Origin: Spirochaetota bacterium
GTDB lineage: Bacteria; Spirochaetota; UBA4802; UB4802
Assembly (NCBI GenBank): GCA_040756435.1
Contig: JBFLZD010000038.1
Span: forward strand, 1 to 36,159
Direction of reading: 5' to 3'
DNA: 36,159 nucleotides
Shown: positions 24,446 through 32,965 of the stretch, one piece after another
How the letters are laid out: each line of letters begins with the position of its first letter
Position numbering within the stretch: position 1 is the stretch's first letter
Notes under the pieces: generated by a model
The model's database searches: none
Seen by the model: the letters and a program-made list of their open reading frames with translations, nothing else
What the model was told of the DNA's origin: nothing
Made by a program: the position numbers and the translations under genes

Positions 24446-24785
24446 TGTGTTTTCTCCAGAGAAGAAAATCAATAAATTGGTCTAATTCTGAAAATTCCTG
24501 CCTGTTTAGTTGTTTAATTTTATTGGTAAGTGAATTTAACATTTCATCATCAATTATATTTTCATAATCTTCTAATAATGGTTCATCATCAAGAAAGTAT
24601 GAAATAGGTTTTTCAAGATGTTCAGCTATTAATTCAATCAGATGAAAATATACTCTTCGCTTGCCTAATTCATAATTGGATAATGCAGCCTGAGTAATAC
24701 CTATCGCTTTAGCCAGTTCCAGCTGAGTAATGCCCTTCTCTTCACGGGCTATTTGTATTTTTCTACCAATCTCTTTTAAAGCCAT
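24438..24785 (-). CDS. XRE-family (Cro/C1-type HTH) regulator
   Basis: The 115-residue protein from MALKEIGRKIQIAREEKGIT has a clear helix-turn-helix: TQLELAKAIGITQAALSNYE followed by LGKRRVYFHLIELIAEHLEKP (about residues 19-60). The C-terminal 50 residues are acidic and helical and probably dimerise. The longer open frame up to 24854 adds a hydrophobic stretch without family support. No Shine-Dalgarno is seen before the chosen ATG, but TATAAT lies about 20 bases upstream, so the leader would be very short. It overlaps the acyl-CoA dehydrogenase gene at its 3' end and faces the acyl-CoA synthetase operon, which makes it the natural candidate regulator of these fatty-acid genes. Confidence 0.85.
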   Translation of the reverse strand: MALKEIGRKIQIAREEKGITQLELAKAIGITQAALSNYELGKRRVYFHLIELIAEHLEKPISYFLDDEPLLEDYENIIDDEMLNSLTNKIKQLNRQEFSELDQFIDFLLWRKHNE

Positions 24786-24859
24786 ATAAGTATATAAATA
24801 ATGATTATAATTTGATTTAATGTATAAAAGTGTGTGTATGATAAATAAAATCAATAAAA

Positions 24860-24897
24860 ATGCAATACATATTTATTCTGAAATATGCAATACATAT
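24860..24897. promoter_or_regulatory. Two 13-bp direct repeats upstream of the XRE gene
   Basis: ATGCAATACATAT occurs at 24860-24872 and again, identically, at 24885-24897, 25 bases apart centre to centre. This lies 75-112 bases before the XRE start and about 100-135 bases before the synthetase start, a suitable place for binding by a regulator controlling either side. Confidence 0.6.
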
Positions 24898-24934
24898 GTT
24901 AAATATTAAATTGGTATAAATTTAAAAATTAATA

Positions 24935-24983
24935 TTGACAAATATAACAAATATAACAGTAAATATAACAAAATGTTATATTT
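24935..24983 (+). promoter_or_regulatory. Promoter region of the acyl-CoA synthetase with four AAATATAAC half-sites
   Basis: TTGACA (24935-24940) is a good -35; the -10 is unclear. AAATATAAC occurs three times in direct orientation (24940-24948, 24949-24957, 24961-24969) and once inverted as GTTATATTT (24975-24983). The last two form a perfect 9-bp dyad with a 5-base centre. The array covers the promoter and ends just before the ribosome site GGAGG, so a bound protein would shut off both transcription and the leader. Confidence 0.68.
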
Positions 24984-24994
24984 GGAGGTTTGTA

Positions 24995-26521
24995 ATGAAT
25001 TTAACAAAAGTATTAGAAAGTAATTCGCGGAAACATCCTGACAAAGACTGCTTAAGGTATAATGGCAAAAAGTATACTTATAGAAATGTTCTAGAATTGT
25101 CATTACAAGCTGCATCACTTTTTCAATCTTTAGGTATAGAAAAAGGTGATAAAATTGCAATTATGAGCCAAAATACACCTGATTTTGTTATATCATTATT
25201 TGGCAGTTGGTTTGCAGGTGCTACTGTAGTACCTATAAACCATAAACTCATGGCTCCTGAGACGGAATATATTCTTGACCATAGTGAAGCAAAATTATTT
25301 TTATTTGATGGTTCTCTATCTAGTGTTGCTGACAAAATAACATTAAAAAAAGTTAAAAAAATGGCATTAGACACGGAAGTAAGTGGATATGAATTATTTA
25401 GTAATAACTTGAAATCTCAAAAACAACCAAAACATGCAAAAGTCAACGATGAAGATTTTGCTGAAATTCTGTATACCTCTGGAACTACAGGAAAACCAAA
25501 AGGCTGCCTTCACACACATCGTAATGTTGTTATGGCTGGTATCACAGCTGTTATAGCAACAAAAATGGATGGTGATGATGTATTATTAATGGCTATGCCC
25601 ATATGGCATTCATCTCCATTGAACAATTGGTTTTCAGGAATACTATTTATTGGTGGAACTACAGTATTATTGCGTGAATATCATCCACTGCATTTTCTTC
25701 AGGCAATACAAAATGAAAAATGTACTATATACTTTGGTGCCCCTGTTTCATATACAATGCCAGTGCAAATGATTCCAAATTTTGATTCATTTGATTTAAC
25801 AACAATGAGAGCATGGATTTATGGTGGTGGCCCAATAAGTTCAGATGTAGCAAAAATGCTTATTGAAAAATATAAAACGAATAACTTTTATCAGGTATAT
25901 GGAATGACTGAATCTGGTCCAACCGGAACAGTTTTATTACCTAAAGAACAGCTTAAAAAAGCCGGTTCCATAGGCAAAACAGGTTTGCCTGGATGTGATT
26001 TACGAATAGTGACAACAGACGGAAAAGATGCTAAGTATGGTGAAACTGGTGAAATATGGTTACGTGCTGATAGTATGATGAAAGGATATTATAAAAATCC
26101 CGAAGCTAGCAAAGAAGCATTTGAAGATGATTGGTATAAAACTGGCGATGTTGCACGTATAGATGATGATGGATATCTATTTATAGTTGATAGAATAAAA
26201 GATATGATAGTTACCGGTGGTGAAAATGTTTATTCAAAAGAAGTAGAAGACGTTATTATAACAATGCCAGGGATTACAGGTGTAGCAGTTATAGGTTTAC
26301 CCCATCCTGACTGGGGAGAAACTGTAGCAGCATTTATAATGAAAGCACAGGATAGTAATATCACAAAAGAATCTATTATAGAATATTTAAGTGACAAACT
26401 TGCAAAGTATAAAATTCCTCGACAATTTATCTTTGTAGATAGTTTGCCGTACACACCAAGTGGTAAAGTTATGAAGTATAAACTGAGAGAACAATATAAG
26501 GATTATAAAGAAAGTAAATAA
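24995..26521 (+). CDS. Acyl-CoA synthetase (AMP-forming, FadD-like)
   Basis: The 508-residue enzyme belongs to the ANL adenylating family. It has the phosphate-binding loop ILYTSGTTGKPKG (about 158-170), the aromatic-rich YGMTESGPTG, and the hinge region YKTGDVARIDDDGYLFIVDR followed by KDMIVTGGENVYSKEVED. The C-terminal catalytic Lys is K491 in PSGKVMKYK. It activates a fatty or other carboxylic acid to its CoA ester with ATP; chain length cannot be deduced. The ATG at 24995 follows GGAGG at 24984-24988; the frame is open 60 bases further but without a ribosome site. It is followed after 23 bases by an acyl-CoA dehydrogenase, so the pair performs activation and first oxidation. Confidence 0.92.
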   Translation: MNLTKVLESNSRKHPDKDCLRYNGKKYTYRNVLELSLQAASLFQSLGIEKGDKIAIMSQNTPDFVISLFGSWFAGATVVPINHKLMAPETEYILDHSEAKLFLFDGSLSSVADKITLKKVKKMALDTEVSGYELFSNNLKSQKQPKHAKVNDEDFAEILYTSGTTGKPKGCLHTHRNVVMAGITAVIATKMDGDDVLLMAMPIWHSSPLNNWFSGILFIGGTTVLLREYHPLHFLQAIQNEKCTIYFGAPVSYTMPVQMIPNFDSFDLTTMRAWIYGGGPISSDVAKMLIEKYKTNNFYQVYGMTESGPTGTVLLPKEQLKKAGSIGKTGLPGCDLRIVTTDGKDAKYGETGEIWLRADSMMKGYYKNPEASKEAFEDDWYKTGDVARIDDDGYLFIVDRIKDMIVTGGENVYSKEVEDVIITMPGITGVAVIGLPHPDWGETVAAFIMKAQDSNITKESIIEYLSDKLAKYKIPRQFIFVDSLPYTPSGKVMKYKLREQYKDYKESK

Positions 26522-26544
26522 TTATAAATTTCTGGAGGATTTAT

Positions 26545-27792
26545 ATGTTTGACTATATCATGACTGATGAACAGCTGAAATTACGAAATGAGGCGCGAGA
26601 TTTTGTTAAGTGGGTACCAAGGGAAATGATTCTTGATATGGATGCGGAAAAGATCCATTTCCCTAAAGAATTCTTACAAGAAGCGGGTAAAAGAAATCTT
26701 TTAGGAATACGGTTGCCAAAAAAGTATGGTGGTAGAGGTCTTAAATGGGTGGATGATTGTATAGTGGCTGAAGAAATTGGTGTTGCCAGCTATTCACTGG
26801 CGTGCTTGTGGGGTGTTGGTGCTGATATTGTTTGTGAGGCGATAGTAGAGTTTGGAAATGAGGAATTGAAACAGGAAGTGGTTGTACCCTTACTCAAAGG
26901 TGATGTGTATGCAGCGGAATGTTTGACTGAACCGCGTGGCGGGTCTGACTTTTTTGGTGCAACAACTATCGCTAAAAAAGATGGCGGTGATTGGATCATT
27001 ACAGGTCAAAAGCGATTTATTGTTGGTGCTGAAGGTGCTGACTGGTTTATGGTATATGCTGTAACAAATCCCAATGGCAATCCTCATGAACGGCTTACAT
27101 GTTTTATGGTGCCAAGAACAAAAGGCGTTGAGACAAAATATATATATGGACTGATGGGAGTACGTGGTGGAGGAGCTGGACGTTTAATTTTAAATGAAGT
27201 TAGAGTGCCAGAGCGATATGCGTTAAATGGCATCAATGGCGGCTTTGAAGTTTTTGTAAAGAATATGATTCCTGAACGGTTGGGCACTGCTGCAATGACA
27301 ATAGGTAGTGTGCGCCCTGCAATTGAGATAGCTACACGCTATACATCAATGCGTAAAGCATTTGGACAGCCCATAGCTAATTTTGAAGCAGTAGGATTTA
27401 AAGTAGCCGATAGCGTGATGTTACTTGATGCAATACGCTCACTGGTATATAGTACAGCTCTAGCTATTGATTCCGGCAAAGTTCATCCAGGAAGAATCAG
27501 ACGCATGGTATCCGAATCTAAAAAGTTTGTAACTGAATCAGCATGGACCATTGCTAATAATTGCATGCAGGTTATGGGCGGCATTGGATATACCAATGTT
27601 TATCCAATTGAAAGGATTGTGCGTGATATCAGGCTTTCTATGATATGGGTTGGTACTAATGAAATTATGGATCTTATTATTCAGAATGAATGGTATAAGG
27701 AGTACTTCAAAGTTATTTCAAAAGAAAATATCCGCGATGTTGAGCAGGATGCCCCAGGTGCTGATCAGGTTGAAGAAAAAGTATATGAATAA
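26545..27792 (+). CDS. Acyl-CoA dehydrogenase, IVD/LCAD-like catalytic layout
   Basis: The 415-residue flavoenzyme shows the ACAD pattern: YAAECLTEPRGGSDFFGATT (123-142), GQKRFIVGAEGADWFMVYA, YTSMRKAFGQPIANFEAVGF and MQVMGGIGYTNVYPIERIVRD (in pieces of 20 or fewer). In most ACADs the base is a Glu in YEGT; here that segment is IWVGTNEIM with V369. MIPERLGTAA (E244) instead places a Glu where isovaleryl- and long-chain dehydrogenases have theirs, so it is likely active. GGAGG precedes the ATG by 8 bases. It is the second gene of the acyl-CoA synthetase unit; a hairpin follows its stop. Confidence 0.92.
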   Translation: MFDYIMTDEQLKLRNEARDFVKWVPREMILDMDAEKIHFPKEFLQEAGKRNLLGIRLPKKYGGRGLKWVDDCIVAEEIGVASYSLACLWGVGADIVCEAIVEFGNEELKQEVVVPLLKGDVYAAECLTEPRGGSDFFGATTIAKKDGGDWIITGQKRFIVGAEGADWFMVYAVTNPNGNPHERLTCFMVPRTKGVETKYIYGLMGVRGGGAGRLILNEVRVPERYALNGINGGFEVFVKNMIPERLGTAAMTIGSVRPAIEIATRYTSMRKAFGQPIANFEAVGFKVADSVMLLDAIRSLVYSTALAIDSGKVHPGRIRRMVSESKKFVTESAWTIANNCMQVMGGIGYTNVYPIERIVRDIRLSMIWVGTNEIMDLIIQNEWYKEYFKVISKENIRDVEQDAPGADQVEEKVYE

Positions 27793-27802
27793 AATCATTG
27801 AA

Positions 27803-27837
27803 TGTACACTGCCAAAGTTGTTTATTGGCAGTGTACA
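27803..27837. terminator. Bidirectional hairpin between convergent genes
   Basis: TGTACACTGCCAA (27803-27815) pairs perfectly with TTGGCAGTGTACA (27825-27837) around a 9-base loop. It lies between the convergent ends of the acyl-CoA dehydrogenase and the beta-CASP ribonuclease genes. No T-run follows on either strand, so it may work with Rho or by stabilising mRNA ends. Confidence 0.65.
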
Positions 27838-27846
27838 CATATAGTA

Positions 27847-29448
27847 TTACAGCTCATCATTTATCATTGTAATAAGTTCTCCTACGTCCGAAATATCATT
27901 TTCTACTTGTGCCCAGTTAATTCTTCTACCCTCTTCCTTAGCTTTCTGATACCGTATTTTTATAGTAGAAAGAAGCTGTGAAATTCTTTCAATTTCAGAT
28001 TCAATATTGTCGGTTTTTTCAATGGGACTGTATTGTGCATATTCAGATTTCATAGTATCCAGGTCAATTATTTCCCCCCAGTGAGGCACATAAACGGAGT
28101 ATCCAAAGCGGTTTTGAATTTCATCAGCAAATGCTGTTGATGCTTTTTCTTCACCATGTATCACAAAAACTTTAAGATTTGGATTTTTAATATAGCTCAT
28201 CCATTCAAGTAAACCTTCTTTATCGGCATGTGCGGAAAATCCGCCAATGGTATATATCTTTGCTCTGACGGCAACATTTTCGCCATAAATTTTTACAAGC
28301 TTGGCACCATCAATTATACGCCGGCCCAATGTACCTTCAGCCTGATAACCAACAAATACCACGGAAGATTCCGGTTTATAAAGATTATTTAAAAGATGAT
28401 GTTTAATTCTGCCTGCAGTACACATGCCACTGGCTGCGATGATTATTGCTCCTTTGGCATTGGTATTTAACCATTTTGATTCTTCAACTGTCTGTACAAA
28501 ATGAAGATTGGGAAAATCAAGAGGACTATCACCTGATTTAAGGAGTTTAAGCATAGCTTCATCAAAGCAATCCTGATTATTCATAAAAATCTCAGTAGCT
28601 GATGTAGCAAGTGGTGAATCTAAATATACTGGTATTGGCGGTATCTCACCTTTTTTCACCAGCTGCGCTATAGTATACAGTATTTCCTGTGTTCGTTCTA
28701 TGGCAAATGCCGGAATGATAATGTTGCCTTTTTTATTGTATGAATCAAGTATTACGTGTTTTAATTCATTATATGTATCTTCTTTACTTTTATGTAATCT
28801 GTCACCGTATGTTGATTCAATAAGGAGAATATCAGCATATTCTGGTAATTCAGGATCTTGTATTATTGCCTGATTTTTTTGTCCAATATCACCTGAAAAA
28901 ATAATGACCTGTTCTTTATTGTTTTCCTGTACACGCATTTCAATAAATGAGGAACCCAGTATATGCCCCGCATCATAAAAGTGCGCCTTAATCTGAGGGT
29001 GAACTGATATTGTTTCATGGTAATTTACAGGATTAAAATATTGCAAACATCGTTCTGCATCTTCAGAAGTATAAATGGGATGTATGAATTCACGACCAAT
29101 TTTTTTTCTTTTTTTATTTATAATCTCAGCATCCTGTTCCTGAATATGGGCACTATCGGGAAGCATTATGGTTGCTAATTCACAGGTAGCTTTAGTTGCA
29201 TAGATTGGTTTTGTAAAGCCTTCTTTAACTAATTTTGGAATGAGACCGCTATGATCAATATGTGCGTGTGTTAAAAGCAAACAATCAATTTGTGGTGGTG
29301 CATAAATAAGATTGAGATAATTCCGTTCACGCAGTTCCCTTGTTCCCTGAAACATTCCACAATCCACCATTACAGTAAAATTGTTATTTTTAACAATAAA
29401 CGATGAACCTGTTACTGTTCGTGCTCCGCCAACAAATTCAATTTTCAT
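27847..29448 (-). CDS. Beta-CASP metallo-beta-lactamase ribonuclease-like protein
   Basis: The 533-residue protein has an MBL domain with THAHIDHSG (HxHxDH at 61-66), SGDIGQ and LIESTYGDR. An inserted beta-CASP domain includes IIPAFAIERTQEILY, YLDSPLATSATEIF and IIIAASGMCTAGRI. The return MBL/RMBL segment has TIGGFSAHADKEGLLEWM and VIHGEEKASTAFADEI. This is the CPSF-73/YsiA-like bacterial family, generally taken to process or degrade RNA. A C-terminal helical extension with about 60 charged residues follows. AAGGATG precedes the ATG. It starts 15 bases after the LolD-like gene ends and may be part of that transcript. Confidence 0.9.
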   Translation of the reverse strand: MKIEFVGGARTVTGSSFIVKNNNFTVMVDCGMFQGTRELRERNYLNLIYAPPQIDCLLLTHAHIDHSGLIPKLVKEGFTKPIYATKATCELATIMLPDSAHIQEQDAEIINKKRKKIGREFIHPIYTSEDAERCLQYFNPVNYHETISVHPQIKAHFYDAGHILGSSFIEMRVQENNKEQVIIFSGDIGQKNQAIIQDPELPEYADILLIESTYGDRLHKSKEDTYNELKHVILDSYNKKGNIIIPAFAIERTQEILYTIAQLVKKGEIPPIPVYLDSPLATSATEIFMNNQDCFDEAMLKLLKSGDSPLDFPNLHFVQTVEESKWLNTNAKGAIIIAASGMCTAGRIKHHLLNNLYKPESSVVFVGYQAEGTLGRRIIDGAKLVKIYGENVAVRAKIYTIGGFSAHADKEGLLEWMSYIKNPNLKVFVIHGEEKASTAFADEIQNRFGYSVYVPHWGEIIDLDTMKSEYAQYSPIEKTDNIESEIERISQLLSTIKIRYQKAKEEGRRINWAQVENDISDVGELITMINDEL

Positions 29449-29463
29449 ACGTACATCCTTACA

Positions 29464-30186
29464 TTAATAATTAATAACATCAGTTTGTATTGTACCATCA
29501 ATGAGTGTAATTACCCTTTGAGTTTTGGAAGCAATATAGTGATCATGAGTTACAATAACAACTGTAGAACCCTTCTCTGCACAGTTCTTAAAAAGAAGTT
29601 CAATTAATATATCAGAATTTTTTCTATCAAGGTTGCCAGTTGGTTCATCAGCTAATATGATATCAGGTTCGGTTATCAGCGCACGTGCTACAGCAATACG
29701 CTGGCATTCACCACCGGATAATTCGGCAGGTTTATGGCTGGCCCTATCGGACACACCAAAATGCTCTAAGAGTTCAAATGCTTTCTGTTTTGCTTTTGTA
29801 TATGATTGGCGTTTAATCAACAAAGGCATCATGGCGTTTTCCAATGCTGTAAACTCAGGCATAAGATTATGCATCTGAAATATAAAACCAATATGCTGAT
29901 TTCTGAAGCTGGATAATTCATCATATGAAAATGGGGAAATATCCTGATGCAATATCTGAACACTGCCACCCTGGAATGTGTCAAGGCAACCAATAATATG
30001 CAACAATGTGGATTTGCCTGCACCTGAAGGTCCCATAACAGAAACTATCTCACCTTTATTAATACTAAAGGTGATATTTTTAAGTACTGTTATGGAATTT
30101 GTACCATATCCATATTGTTTAAATAGATTTTCAGTTTTTATGATAGTGTTATCTGAATTGATGCTACGGGTCATACTATAATCCAT
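29464..30186 (-). CDS. lolD: ABC transporter ATPase of the LolD/MacB type
   Basis: The 240-residue ATPase has the Walker A motif GPSGAGKST (52-60), the Q-loop FIFQMHNLMPEFTALENAM, the signature LSGGECQR (156-163), Walker B IILADEPTGNLD and the H-loop VTHD. The LolD-like traits are the MHNLMPEFTALEN stretch and the SGGECQRIAVARAL run. With the adjacent LolC/E-type permease it extracts lipoproteins from the inner membrane toward the outer membrane. No obvious Shine-Dalgarno is seen; the start lies 5 bases after the permease stop, which suggests coupling. Only one permease gene is present, so the complex may be homodimeric. Confidence 0.9.
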   Translation of the reverse strand: MDYSMTRSINSDNTIIKTENLFKQYGYGTNSITVLKNITFSINKGEIVSVMGPSGAGKSTLLHIIGCLDTFQGGSVQILHQDISPFSYDELSSFRNQHIGFIFQMHNLMPEFTALENAMMPLLIKRQSYTKAKQKAFELLEHFGVSDRASHKPAELSGGECQRIAVARALITEPDIILADEPTGNLDRKNSDILIELLFKNCAEKGSTVVIVTHDHYIASKTQRVITLIDGTIQTDVINY

Positions 30187-30191
30187 ATAAT

Positions 30192-31496
30192 TTATTCATA
30201 CCGTATTGATTCAACAGGGTGAAGTCTTGATGCATGCCATGAAGGTAAAATAGCAGCAACTGTGGCAATAAAAATGGCCAGTATGGCAACAAGCATGACA
30301 AACTCGGGTTGAATCTGCGTTGGCAGCGAATCAATGTAATAGACATTTTTTGGCACCAGTGACACAGGATAAAATACACCTAAATCAAATGTTATATATA
30401 TCCAGGACATTATGCTATTTATAACACGTTCAACCCAGTGAATAATAGCCTCTAAATTTATTGCTGTTGCAAGTCCTGTAATAACTCCAATGATGGCACC
30501 AATAAGCCCAATAAAAAAACCCTCAAGAATAAAGATGATCATTATTGAATACGGCTGCGCGCCCATTGCTTTTAAAATTCCAATAGCTTTTCGCTTTTCC
30601 ATAACCACCATGACAAGAGTACCCATAATGGTAAATGAAGCCGAGATAATAACTAAAAAAAGAATAATAGTCATAATAAGCTTTTCTAATTTCAACGCAT
30701 AAAACAAATTCTGATTTTGCTGCTCTGCAGTAATAACCTGATAGTCATATCCAATAATACTCTGGATCATTGAAGAAACCCTATCCATATCGTACACATC
30801 ATAAAGTTTTAACCCCAACCCACTGATAATGTTGCCAATACCAAATAAAATTTGTGTTTGCGGTAACGTCATGATAATGAGTTTAGTATCAAAGTCATAA
30901 TACCCCGTCTTAAAAAAAGCTGTAATTCTGTATTTGCCAATTCCCGGAGTGATCCCCTCCCGCGCAGTCAAACGCCCTTTGGGGACAATTACTTCTATGT
31001 AATCGCCAAGCCTGAGATTGTAATTGAAAGCCATCTCTTCCCCAATTGCTATTGAAGAAGCGCTCTTGAATTCCGTATCGCCTGCGGTAATAAATTTTGT
31101 TATATCTTTGGGGACTTCACCAGGATTGCCGTAACCGCGAATTGCAACAGGGAATATATACGATTTTACACGGACAAGACCCTGACCCTGAATAAATGGC
31201 ATAATTGTTTTAATTTGTTTAACATTTTTTATCTTGTCCGATAGTTCCCTGTAATTGGCTATTCCTTCACTATCAGTATCAGCATAGTAACGGCTTATAG
31301 TAATATGTGCGTCAACATCTAAAATTTTATCTCGTATTTGACTCTGGAAACCTGTCATGACGGACATCACAACAATAAGGACAAAAACGCCGATAGCAAC
31401 AATAAATATAGAAAGGAATGTATTGAATGAAATAAATCCCTGGGATTTTTTTGCTTTGAGATATCGCCAGCCAATAAAAAGCTCAAATAAATGCAT
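30192..31496 (-). CDS. lolC: LolC/LolE-family lipoprotein-releasing permease
   Basis: The protein has 434 residues from the ATG at 31496, preceded by AAGGG; an in-frame ATG 57 bases earlier has no ribosome site. It has the family pattern: FELFIGWRYLKAKKSQGFIS at the N-terminus, a first membrane helix with SIFIVAIGVFVLIVVMSVMT, a large periplasmic domain, and three C-terminal FtsX helices. GYGNPGEVPKD and the KRKAIGILKAMGAQP motif (cytoplasmic coupling helix) are typical of LolC/E. It works with the LolD-type ATPase. The presence of Lol machinery supports the many lipoproteins expected in a spirochaete-like cell. Confidence 0.92.
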   Translation of the reverse strand: MHLFELFIGWRYLKAKKSQGFISFNTFLSIFIVAIGVFVLIVVMSVMTGFQSQIRDKILDVDAHITISRYYADTDSEGIANYRELSDKIKNVKQIKTIMPFIQGQGLVRVKSYIFPVAIRGYGNPGEVPKDITKFITAGDTEFKSASSIAIGEEMAFNYNLRLGDYIEVIVPKGRLTAREGITPGIGKYRITAFFKTGYYDFDTKLIIMTLPQTQILFGIGNIISGLGLKLYDVYDMDRVSSMIQSIIGYDYQVITAEQQNQNLFYALKLEKLIMTIILFLVIISASFTIMGTLVMVVMEKRKAIGILKAMGAQPYSIMIIFILEGFFIGLIGAIIGVITGLATAINLEAIIHWVERVINSIMSWIYITFDLGVFYPVSLVPKNVYYIDSLPTQIQPEFVMLVAILAIFIATVAAILPSWHASRLHPVESIRYE

Positions 31497-31525
31497 AGAT
31501 AACCCTTGTATAAAAAGTTTAAACG

Positions 31526-31553
31526 AATGTAATTGATAATTGTAATTTGTCAA
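31526..31553 (-). promoter_or_regulatory. Candidate promoter of the lolC-lolD operon
   Basis: On the minus strand TTGACA (31553-31548) and TACATT (31531-31526) are 16 bases apart and lie about 30 bases before the lolC ATG. It is the best promoter between flgJ and lolC. Confidence 0.5.
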
Positions 31554-31587
31554 TTAGTTATAGTGGAATTTACTATATATTTATAGA

Positions 31588-31965
31588 TTACTTCTGGCTT
31601 AACTGTTCATACAGTGTTTTGGCCAGACCAAAATTTGCAGTTTTTGACATCTGGAGGGCATATTCATTGTAAAGCATATCCTCAAATATTTCTTGCGCCA
31701 TTCCACCATACAATAAATCATTTTCTTTATGAACTGTTTTACGCATTTCTTTAAGCATCTGATATACAAATAATGATTCCATTTCAATACAAACATCCAT
31801 AAGCTTTTTATCAACTGGTTTATCGTTGTTTTTAGCTATTGCGTTATCCAGCAAGGATTTGAATTCTGTGGAGTTATTGTGTATTTTCTGTTCTATATCT
31901 TTTTGCTTATTTATAGATTGTATGGTTTTCTGGCTTTCGATTATATTTTTAATGGTTGTATCCAT
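31588..31965 (-). CDS. flgJ: FlgJ rod-binding protein without the muramidase domain
   Basis: The 125-residue protein contains the FlgJ N-terminal rod-binding domain: DVCIEMESLFVYQMLKEMRK, LYGGMAQEIFEDML, and LQMSKTANFGLAKTLYEQL. In enterobacteria FlgJ carries a second, peptidoglycan-hydrolase domain; here it is absent, as in many species with a separate enzyme. The start at 31965 follows GAGG; the longer open frame begins with TTG inside flgI. It is the last gene in the flgG-A-H-I-J series. Confidence 0.88.
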   Translation of the reverse strand: MDTTIKNIIESQKTIQSINKQKDIEQKIHNNSTEFKSLLDNAIAKNNDKPVDKKLMDVCIEMESLFVYQMLKEMRKTVHKENDLLYGGMAQEIFEDMLYNEYALQMSKTANFGLAKTLYEQLSQK

Positions 31966-31972
31966 ACTAACC

Positions 31973-32965
31973 TCACTGAACAATCAATTCTGCATGAAGA
32001 CATCCTGCCTGCTTCATTGCTTTTAAAATTACGATAATATCTTGAGTACTCATACCAATGTAATTTAATGAATCAACTAAATCTTTGACAGTAGCAGCAT
32101 CTTTTAATAAATACATACTGCCTTTTTTACGTGTTTCTTCAATAGTTATTGTAACCCCTTGCTTGCTTATCACTGCCTGTGAAACACGAATATCTCCACC
32201 CATCACTATGGTACCATTTCGTTCATTGATTACTACTCGTGCACTATATACAGGTACTATCTCTATGTTTTCAATATCGGCTATGAAATCTGTGACTGTA
32301 ACATTTTGTGGCAGTGTGCATTGAATAAAACCTTTATCTATTATGGGCTTTGAATCGGGATATTTCTTTTCAATAGCATTTTTTATTTCTTTTGCTACTG
32401 AAAAATCAAAATTTAGAAGTGAAAATTTAATGTTCCCATCTTTAACAATATCAGGCAAAATTTCTTTTTCAACTATGCCACCAGACACTATCCTGCCTAT
32501 GGTTGCCCCTTTACGCTTGTCACCAGCAATTGAAATAACACCCTGTGCAACAACATACGTAGTATCATCAGCACCTTTTAATGCTGATTGCAATAGAACT
32601 CCATTTTCAAGTGATTTTGCATCGCCAATGGATGAAACAGTAACATCAATTCTGTCACCAAGCCTGACATACGGTGGCAAAGTTGCAGTAACAAGGACAG
32701 CTGCAATATTTTTAGAATTAATATTTTCATCATTAAGCCCTAAGTTTTTCAATACATTAGACAATGAACTCTGTGACAATTTAACTTTGCTATCACCAGT
32801 ACCCTGTAAACCAATAACAAGGCCATAGCCATACACCTGATTTTCTTTTAATCCATCAATGGCAACAAGGTCTTTGATTTTTACAGGGACTTCTGCAAAA
32901 GATTGTGTAGTAAAAAATATTAATATAATTGTACAGATAATTATTTTATATACTGTATTCATCAT
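31973..32965 (-). CDS. flgI: Flagellar P-ring protein FlgI
   Basis: The 330-residue protein starts with a secretion signal ending SFAEVP (about residue 24). It then shows family blocks: VKIKDLVAIDGLKENQVYGY, GLVIGLQGTGDS, LSNVLKNLGL, VLVTATLPPYVRLGDRIDVT, ALKGADDTTYVVAQG and the C-terminal STQDIIVILKAMKQAGCLHAELIVQ (split). FlgI forms the periplasmic ring around the rod. It is present although spirochaete-like flagella are periplasmic. The start overlaps flgH by 4 bases; the end is 7 bases before flgJ. Confidence 0.95.
   Translation of the reverse strand: MMNTVYKIIICTIILIFFTTQSFAEVPVKIKDLVAIDGLKENQVYGYGLVIGLQGTGDSKVKLSQSSLSNVLKNLGLNDENINSKNIAAVLVTATLPPYVRLGDRIDVTVSSIGDAKSLENGVLLQSALKGADDTTYVVAQGVISIAGDKRKGATIGRIVSGGIVEKEILPDIVKDGNIKFSLLNFDFSVAKEIKNAIEKKYPDSKPIIDKGFIQCTLPQNVTVTDFIADIENIEIVPVYSARVVINERNGTIVMGGDIRVSQAVISKQGVTITIEETRKKGSMYLLKDAATVKDLVDSLNYIGMSTQDIIVILKAMKQAGCLHAELIVQ

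Noticed and set aside
32343-32828. 161-codon plus-strand open frame inside flgI
   Set aside because: It is antisense to the well-conserved flgI gene and has no independent support.
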